NCBI GenBank assembly: GCA_002342985.1
Contig: DDRC01000234.1
Span: 12,562 to 23,905 of the forward strand
Reading direction: 5' to 3'
Length of the DNA: 11,344 nt
Source: Flavobacteriales bacterium UBA2426
Lineage (GTDB): Bacteria; Bacteroidota; Bacteroidia; Flavobacteriales_F; PHOS-HE28
Positions within the stretch are counted from its first letter, which is position 1. The number at the start of each line of letters is the position of its first letter. The notes below the pieces were generated by a model that saw only the letters and a program-made list of their open reading frames with translations, searched no databases and was not told the origin of the DNA. Below, piece after piece: positions 5,876-11,344 of this stretch. Position numbers and translations under genes: made by a program.

Positions 5876-6817
5876 ATGCTTGAGCTGCAAGGGATCACCA
5901 AGCGCTTCGGCGCCTTCACCGCCCTCGATGGCATTACCATGGAGGTGCCTTCCGGACAGGTCTTCGGGCTCCTCGGCCCCAACGGAGCGGGCAAGACCAC
6001 GCTCATCCGCATCATCACCCGCATCACCGGCCCGGATGAGGGGCGCGTGCTGCTCGATGGCCACGAGATGGGGCCAGAGGATGTCGCGCGCATGGGCTAT
6101 CTCCCCGAGGAGCGTGGTCTGTACAAGAAGATGAAGGTGGGCGAGCAGGCGCTCTACCTGGCGCAGCTCAAGGGCCTCAAGAAGGCCGATGCCGCCAAGC
6201 GCCTGAAGGAGTGGTTCGAGCGGTGGGAGATGGCGGGCTGGTGGAACAAGAAGGTGGAGGAACTCAGCAAGGGCATGGCGCAGAAAGTGCAGTTCATCAC
6301 CACCGTGCTGCATGAGCCCCGGCTGCTCATCCTTGACGAGCCCTTCAGCGGCTTCGACCCGATCAACGCCGAGCTGATCCGCAGCGAGATCCTCCGCCTG
6401 CGCGATGCGGGCGTCACCGTGATGCTGAGCACCCACAGCATGCCGAGCGTGGAGGAGCTGTGCGACCACATCGGCCTCATCGACAAGGCGCGCCTGATGC
6501 TGCATGGCAATGTGCGCGAGATCCGCCGGCGCTACTCCGACAGCACCTACCGGGTCGAGTACAAGGGCAGCAAGGTGGCGCTGGCCAATGCCCTGGCCTT
6601 CACCGGCGAGCTGCTCGAGGCCGAGGAGAGCGGGGAATACAGCCGCGCGCGCATCCGGCTCGGGAAGGGCGCGAAGCTCAACGATGTGCTGCGCCAGCTC
6701 CTGCCCACGGTGGAGGTCTATGGCGTGCAGGAGGAGGTGCCGCGCATGCACGACATCTTCATCCGTGTGGTGAGCGAGCGCGAGCCAGCGACGGTGGCAA
6801 AAGGGATGACCGAATGA
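5876..6817 (+). CDS. ABC-2 type exporter ATP-binding protein (NatA/YhaQ-like)
   Basis: This 313-residue cytoplasmic ATPase most likely drives the permease encoded just downstream. Walker A GPNGAGKT is at 34-41. The Q-loop region YLPEERGLY has Glu at 78 in place of the usual Gln. The signature is LSKGM at 130-134, Walker B LLILDE at 150-155 followed by PFSGFDP, and the switch His is at 187 (LSTHSM). The YLPEERGLY/LSKGM/PFSGxDP combination is typical of the YhaQ/NatA branch, so the deviations from canonical LSGGQ are family traits and not damage. Residues from about 205 to 300 form the C-terminal DUF4162-like domain. Family roles include Na+ or drug export, and the substrate cannot be read from sequence. 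ATG 5876 is the natural family start. The TGA stop overlaps an ATG (ATGA, 6814-6817). Confidence 0.95.
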   Translation: MLELQGITKRFGAFTALDGITMEVPSGQVFGLLGPNGAGKTTLIRIITRITGPDEGRVLLDGHEMGPEDVARMGYLPEERGLYKKMKVGEQALYLAQLKGLKKADAAKRLKEWFERWEMAGWWNKKVEELSKGMAQKVQFITTVLHEPRLLILDEPFSGFDPINAELIRSEILRLRDAGVTVMLSTHSMPSVEELCDHIGLIDKARLMLHGNVREIRRRYSDSTYRVEYKGSKVALANALAFTGELLEAEESGEYSRARIRLGKGAKLNDVLRQLLPTVEVYGVQEEVPRMHDIFIRVVSEREPATVAKGMTE

Positions 6818-6893
6818 GCCTGTGCCCATGCGGACCGCGCGCCGACCGCCGGCATGCGCACACGCCCACATGAATACCTGCGCACATGAATAA
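6814..6893 (+). other. Two chained mini-ORFs bridging the exporter genes, with a 10-bp repeat
   Basis: The 68-nt gap between ATPase and permease is spanned by tiny reading frames whose starts overlap the preceding stops. ATG 6814 overlaps the ATPase TGA and encodes 19 codons (MSLCPCGPRADRRHAHTPT) to TGA 6871-6873. ATG 6870 overlaps that stop and encodes MNTCAHE to TAA 6891-6893. The permease ATG at 6886 overlaps this last frame. The second and third starts lie in exact copies of CACATGAATA (6867-6876 and 6883-6892), a 16-bp period. This could pass terminating ribosomes to the permease where no Shine-Dalgarno exists, or it could be chance. I do not claim the peptides are functional. Confidence 0.35.
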
Positions 6894-8205
6894 GATCCGC
6901 CTCATCATCTGGCGCGAGTTCATCACCCGCGTGCGGAAGCCCAGCTTCCTGATCATGACCATCCTGGGGCCCGTGCTCATCACGGGGGCGATCCTGGCCA
7001 TGGCGTGGATCGGCGCCCAGGAGGCCACGGAGCACCAGGTGTTGGTGGTGGATACCGAGGGGGTGATCGGCCGGCGGCTCGAGGATGGCCGCAATGTTCG
7101 GTTCTTCCTCGATGGCCACCAGTGGACGGATTCGGCCTTCAAGGCCAGCCCCTTCACCGTGCGGATCAACCTCCTCCCCGGCGTGCTCAACGACCCGCGG
7201 GCCGATCTCTACTACAAGTCGCTGCCCAGCGAGTTCGTGATGAACCACATCCGCGGGCAGCTCGACAAGAGCATCGAGCTCGCCCGGCTCCAGCAGGCCA
7301 GCATCGATCCCGAGGCCTTCGAGCGCGTGCGACGGCCGCTGGACATCCGCAGCTTCGACATCGAGGACGTGGACAACGAGTCCTTCGCTCAGGAGCGTGC
7401 GATGATCGGGTTCTTCTTCGGCTACTTCATGTTCATCTTCATCTTCATGTACGGCGTGCAGGTGATGCGCGGCGTGATGGAGGAGAAGCAGAACCGGATC
7501 GTCGAGGTGCTCATCAGCAGCGTGCGACCCTTCCAGCTCATGATGGGCAAGATCGTGGGCGTGGCCATGGTCGGATTCACGCAGTTCATGCTCTGGATCG
7601 GCATCACCGTCATCATGGTGGTGGTGGGCCTTGCCCTGTTCGCCAGCTCGGGGTTCGACCCCGCCGCGCTCGCGGAGAACGGCATGACCGCCCAGGTGGA
7701 GCAGCAGCTGCTGGAGCAGCAGGGTGCACCCGCCAAGGCCGTGGACAGCGACAAGGTGATGGATCTCATCGCGCAGGTGAACATCCCCTTGGTGCTGGCC
7801 GTGTTCGCCTTCTTCTTCATCGGGGGCTACCTGCTCTACAGCTCGCTGCTCGCGGCCATCGGCAGCGCCGTGGACAGCGAGACGGACACGCAGCAGTTCA
7901 TGTTCCCGGTGACGCTGCCCATGATCGTGGCCATCTTCATCGCGCAGCTGGGCGTGCTCAATCCGGAGAGCCCGGCCGTGCTCTGGGGAAGTCTTGTGCC
8001 CTTCACCGCCCCGATCGTGATGATGGTGCGGGTGGTGATGGGCACGGTGCCGGCCTGGCAACTCCTCCTGAGCATGGCCCTGCTGGTGGCCACCTTCATC
8101 GGCAGCGTGTGGCTGGCCGGCCGCATCTACCGAACGGGCATCCTCATGTACGGGAAGAAGGTGAGCTGGAAGGAGCTTGGGCGGTGGTTGCTCTACAAGG
8201 GCTGA
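6886..8205 (+). CDS. ABC-2 type exporter permease (NatB/YhaP-like)
   Basis: This 439-residue integral membrane protein is the channel partner of the upstream ATPase. It starts with an amphipathic WREFITRVRKPSF segment and a first membrane helix at about 21-43. A large extracytoplasmic domain follows (about 45-170), then a hydrophobic cluster MIGFFFGYFMFIFIFMYGVQ (173-192). The family signature EEKQNRIVEVLISS is at 199-212, followed by VRPFQLMMGKIVG. Further helices lie at about 222-252, 300-325, 340-358 and 375-411. A polar Gln/Glu-rich loop at about 255-295 sits between two of them. This topology and EEK-x-RIVEVL motif fit NatB/YhaP proteins. ATG 6886 gives the normal N-terminus. The stop TGA 8203-8205 overlaps an ATG (TGATG), though that is probably not the start of the next gene. 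Confidence 0.93.
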   Translation: MNKIRLIIWREFITRVRKPSFLIMTILGPVLITGAILAMAWIGAQEATEHQVLVVDTEGVIGRRLEDGRNVRFFLDGHQWTDSAFKASPFTVRINLLPGVLNDPRADLYYKSLPSEFVMNHIRGQLDKSIELARLQQASIDPEAFERVRRPLDIRSFDIEDVDNESFAQERAMIGFFFGYFMFIFIFMYGVQVMRGVMEEKQNRIVEVLISSVRPFQLMMGKIVGVAMVGFTQFMLWIGITVIMVVVGLALFASSGFDPAALAENGMTAQVEQQLLEQQGAPAKAVDSDKVMDLIAQVNIPLVLAVFAFFFIGGYLLYSSLLAAIGSAVDSETDTQQFMFPVTLPMIVAIFIAQLGVLNPESPAVLWGSLVPFTAPIVMMVRVVMGTVPAWQLLLSMALLVATFIGSVWLAGRIYRTGILMYGKKVSWKELGRWLLYKG

Positions 8206-8267
8206 TGGCTGTTCCCAATGCGCGGTGCACCGTCCGTAGCCTAGGCCTGGAGGGTCGAGCATATACC

Positions 8268-9173
8268 ATGGATGCCATCATCGACCTCGGCACCAACACC
8301 TTCAACCTGCTGGTCTTTGAGCAGGGCCAGGCTGGGCTGCGCATTGTCCACAGCGTGGAGCTGCCGGTGTTCCTGGGGAAGGGGGGCATTGAGCAGGGGC
8401 TCATCGCGCCGGACGCCTTCGAGCGCGGGATGGAGGCGCTGCGTCTGCACAAGGCCACGGCGTTGGAGCATGGAGCCAGGAGCATCCGTGGCTTTGGCAC
8501 CAGCGCGTTGCGGAACGCCCGCAATGCGCAGGACTTCGTGCAGGCAGCGGAGCGCGGGCTGGGCATCGCGATCGGCATCATCCCCGGAGATCGGGAGGCC
8601 GAACTGATCCTGGCCGGGGTGCGGCAGGCCGTGCGCTTTGGCGCTCAGCCTTCGCTGGTGATGGACATCGGCGGCGGGAGCACCGAGTTCATCCTGGCCA
8701 CGGACAAGGCCCTCATGTGGAAGCGCAGCTTCGAGCTCGGCGTCACGCGCCTGCGCGCGCGGATCCCCATCAGCGATCCCATCACCGTCGAACAGGAGGC
8801 CCGCATCGCCGCGCACCTCGACGACCGCCTGGAGGCGCTCTATGCCGTGGTGGAGCGGCAGGAGCCGCATGTGCTCGTGGGAAGCGCGGGCAGCTTCGAT
8901 TCACTTGCGCGCATCATCACCGCCGAGCGCGGGGATACGCTCGCTCCTGATGCCGTCACCCTGGCGTTCTCGGCGAGGGAGTTCGATGCCTTGAAGGACC
9001 GAATGCTCCGCATGGACCGTGCCGAGCGCCTGCAGGTGCCCGGACTTCCCGAGCACCGCGTGGACACCATCCCCTATGCGCTCATCCAGGTCGACCGTGT
9101 ACTGCTGGCCGGCGGAATCCGCGAGCTGGCCTGGAGCCGCTATGCGCTGAAGGAAGGCGCGGCGGTGTCCTGA
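8268..9173 (+). CDS. Ppx/GppA family exopolyphosphatase / pppGpp phosphatase
   Basis: This 301-residue protein is an ASKHA-fold phosphatase of the Ppx/GppA family, which removes terminal phosphate from polyphosphate or from pppGpp. Motifs in order: IDLGTNTFNLLV (5-16), GFGTSALRNARN (85-96), IIPGDREAELILAG (104-117) with Glu110 at the likely catalytic-base position, VMDIGGGSTEFI (131-142), LGVTRLR (157-163) and VLVGSAGSFDSL (202-213). The length of about 300 residues means only the two core domains are present. The C-terminal HD-like extension of E. coli Ppx is missing, which is common in Bacteroidota. ATG 8268 is chosen because family members start M-x-x-x-IDLGTNT. ATG 8205, overlapping the permease stop, would add 21 residues with no family counterpart. 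Ppx and GppA activity cannot be told apart from sequence alone. Confidence 0.92.
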   Translation: MDAIIDLGTNTFNLLVFEQGQAGLRIVHSVELPVFLGKGGIEQGLIAPDAFERGMEALRLHKATALEHGARSIRGFGTSALRNARNAQDFVQAAERGLGIAIGIIPGDREAELILAGVRQAVRFGAQPSLVMDIGGGSTEFILATDKALMWKRSFELGVTRLRARIPISDPITVEQEARIAAHLDDRLEALYAVVERQEPHVLVGSAGSFDSLARIITAERGDTLAPDAVTLAFSAREFDALKDRMLRMDRAERLQVPGLPEHRVDTIPYALIQVDRVLLAGGIRELAWSRYALKEGAAVS

Positions 9174-9190
9174 GCGATGCACCGGACGGC

Positions 9191-9198
9191 TATTTTGG
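9191..9198 (+). promoter_or_regulatory. -7-like element (TAttTTGG) upstream of the YitT gene
   Basis: TATTTTGG has one mismatch to TAnnTTTG and ends 4 nt before ATG 9203, within the 29-nt gap after the phosphatase gene. If used, the transcript would start at about the ATG. Readthrough from upstream is equally possible. Confidence 0.33.
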
Positions 9199-9202
9199 GC
9201 GC

Positions 9203-10168
9203 ATGTCCAGAAAGCGCCGGCACAACCTGCTCAAACGGATGCCCGTGCCCAGGCAGGCCGCCGGGGAGAACAGCCGCTATCGCCGAGCGCGACGGCTGCA
9301 CGCCCTGCGCGTCACCTTCCGCCGCCGGCTGAAGGATGTGGTGTTCATCACGTTGGGTGTTTTCAGCGCGGCCTTCGGGCTCGAGGGATTCCTCATCCCG
9401 AGTGCCTTCATCGATGGCGGCGCCACAGGCATAGCCCTGCTTTGCACGCACCTCACGGGCCTGCCGCTGCCCGTGCTCCTGGTGCTGGTGAACGCGCCCT
9501 TCATGGTGGCGGCCTATCGCATCATCGGCCGCGAGTTCGCCTTCAAGACCACCGCGGCCATCGCCGCATTGGCCCTGGTCACGGCCACGGTGCATTTCCC
9601 CGATGTCACGCACGACAAGCTGCTGGTGGCGGTGTTCGGCGGCTTCTTCCTCGGGGCCGGCATCGGCCTGGCCGTGCGCGGAGGCAGCGTCATCGACGGC
9701 ACTGAGGTGGTGGCGCTCTACCTGAGCCGGAAGCTGGGCACCACCATCGGCGACATCATCATGGTGATCAACGTGGTGATTTTCGGCGCGGCGGCCTGGC
9801 TGCTCAGCGTGGAAACCGCGCTCTATGCCATGGTCACCTACCTGGCCGCCAGCAAGACGGTCGATTTCGTGATCGAGGGCATCGAGGAGTACACCGGCCT
9901 CACGATCATCAGTCCGCACCACGCGGAGCTGCGCCACATGATCAGCCATGTGATGGGCCGCGGGATGACCGTGTATGCGGGGAGGCGCGGCTACGGCAAG
10001 GACGGCGTGAGCCACGAGACGGAGATCATCTACTGCGTCATCACCCGGCTGGAGCTCAGCCGCGTGCTCACCGAGATCGAGAAGATCGACCCCAACGCCT
10101 TCGTGGTGATGAGCCCCGTGAAGGACACACGCGGCGGCATGATCAAGAAGCGGCCGCTGCAGCATTGA
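9203..10168 (+). CDS. YitT family membrane protein (DUF161/DUF2179)
   Basis: This 321-residue inner-membrane protein of the YitT family has no established general function. After a strongly basic N-terminal tail (14 Arg in the first 43 residues), hydrophobic segments run from about residue 46 to 215. The family block FLIPSAFIDGGATGI is at 63-77 and GGSVIDGTEVVALYLSRK at 160-177. The C-terminal soluble domain (about 235-315) is DUF2179, with TIISPHHAELRHMI, GRGMTVYAGRRGYG and an ending with DPNAFVVMSPVKDTRGG. ATG 9203 is taken because it follows the -7-like element. ATG 9239 would shorten the tail by 12 residues. The basic tail is longer than the few residues I would expect before the first helix, so the true start may be internal. 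The phosphatase gene ends 29 nt upstream. Confidence 0.9.
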   Translation: MSRKRRHNLLKRMPVPRQAAGENSRYRRARRLHALRVTFRRRLKDVVFITLGVFSAAFGLEGFLIPSAFIDGGATGIALLCTHLTGLPLPVLLVLVNAPFMVAAYRIIGREFAFKTTAAIAALALVTATVHFPDVTHDKLLVAVFGGFFLGAGIGLAVRGGSVIDGTEVVALYLSRKLGTTIGDIIMVINVVIFGAAAWLLSVETALYAMVTYLAASKTVDFVIEGIEEYTGLTIISPHHAELRHMISHVMGRGMTVYAGRRGYGKDGVSHETEIIYCVITRLELSRVLTEIEKIDPNAFVVMSPVKDTRGGMIKKRPLQH

Positions 10169-10208
10169 ACGGACTGCCGGTCCAGGGAGCGCCTAACCGA
10201 CCGGATGC

Positions 10209-10216
10209 CATCTTTG
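10209..10216 (+). promoter_or_regulatory. -7-like element (cAtcTTTG) upstream of the response regulator
   Basis: CATCTTTG differs from TAnnTTTG only at the first base and lies 28 nt before ATG 10245. It would give a short leader containing GGAGAA at 10225-10230, which is rather far from the ATG for a Shine-Dalgarno. Confidence 0.33.
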
Positions 10217-10244
10217 CCAACCGCGGAGAAGACCGCAGCTACCC

Positions 10245-11344
<1,100 letters not shown>

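Noticed and set aside
5858..6871. A 337-codon minus-strand frame opposite the exporter ATPase
   Set aside because: The sense strand has every ABC ATPase motif in order, and the antisense product has none.
8223..8232. 10-bp palindrome CGGTGCACCG upstream of the phosphatase gene
   Set aside because: It is a single short GC-rich dyad with no repeat, no adjacent promoter-like element and no known regulator.
6718..8262. A 514-codon open frame on the minus strand opposite the exporter permease
   Set aside because: Its His/Asp/Glu-rich composition mirrors the sense codons. The sense strand encodes a clear NatB-like permease, so this is a GC-driven shadow.
7005..8267. An open frame that would extend the Ppx/GppA protein by about 420 residues
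   Set aside because: It lies within the permease in another frame and has Arg/Gly-rich, domain-free content. Family members begin with IDLGTNT near the N-terminus.
8205..8267. ATG 8205 overlapping the permease stop (TGATG) as the phosphatase start
   Set aside because: It would add 21 residues with no family counterpart, whereas ATG 8268 gives the canonical N-terminus. Kept only as a minor alternative.
10171..10183. Small inverted repeat GGAC/GTCC after the YitT gene
   Set aside because: Only 4 bp pair and no T-run follows, which is expected by chance in GC-rich DNA.

Overview
The window is GC-rich, densely coding bacterial chromosome. It most likely comes from a high-GC member of the Bacteroidota, plausibly a GC-rich Flavobacteriales-like lineage. 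This is inferred from: a very short ATP synthase epsilon subunit encoded directly after the beta subunit; almost no Shine-Dalgarno sequences; several starts preceded by matches or near-matches to the Bacteroidota -7 promoter element TAnnTTTG; a compact mlaE-mlaF-mlaD operon; and a response regulator whose sequence looks like the Bacteroidota-type sigma-54 activators. No rRNA, tRNA, CRISPR array, insertion sequence, integrase or phage gene is visible.

Layout. (1) Positions 1-567, + strand: the 3' end of atpD and complete atpC, closed by a good intrinsic terminator at 594-619. (2) Positions 620-752: a non-coding stretch with small hairpins. It is followed by a DCC-family (DUF393) thiol-disulfide oxidoreductase-like gene at 753-1169, which converges on the next block so tightly that the two stop codons share a CTAG. 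(3) Positions 1166-3700, - strand: mlaE-mlaF-mlaD, a Mla/MCE-type lipid ABC transporter with near-overlapping junctions. (4) Positions 3701-3814: a divergent control region with an imperfect 18-bp tandem repeat and a 14-bp perfect palindrome. (5) Positions 3815-11344, + strand: a TonB-dependent outer-membrane receptor, an ABC-2 exporter ATPase/permease pair of the NatAB/YhaQP type, a Ppx/GppA phosphatase, a YitT/DUF2179 membrane protein, and a sigma-54-type response regulator that runs off the right edge.

How the genes relate. Most products are envelope or energy functions: ATP synthesis, lipid trafficking between the membranes, TonB-driven uptake, ABC export, and polyphosphate or (p)ppGpp turnover. 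They look like ordinary chromosomal neighbours, not one dedicated system. I see no strong candidate for a wholly new system. The items most worth a second look are the repeat/palindrome region at 3769-3804, the repeated -7-like motifs close to start codons, the GSFTSA substitution in the sigma-54 contact loop of the response regulator, and the chain of tiny overlapping reading frames between the two ABC exporter genes.
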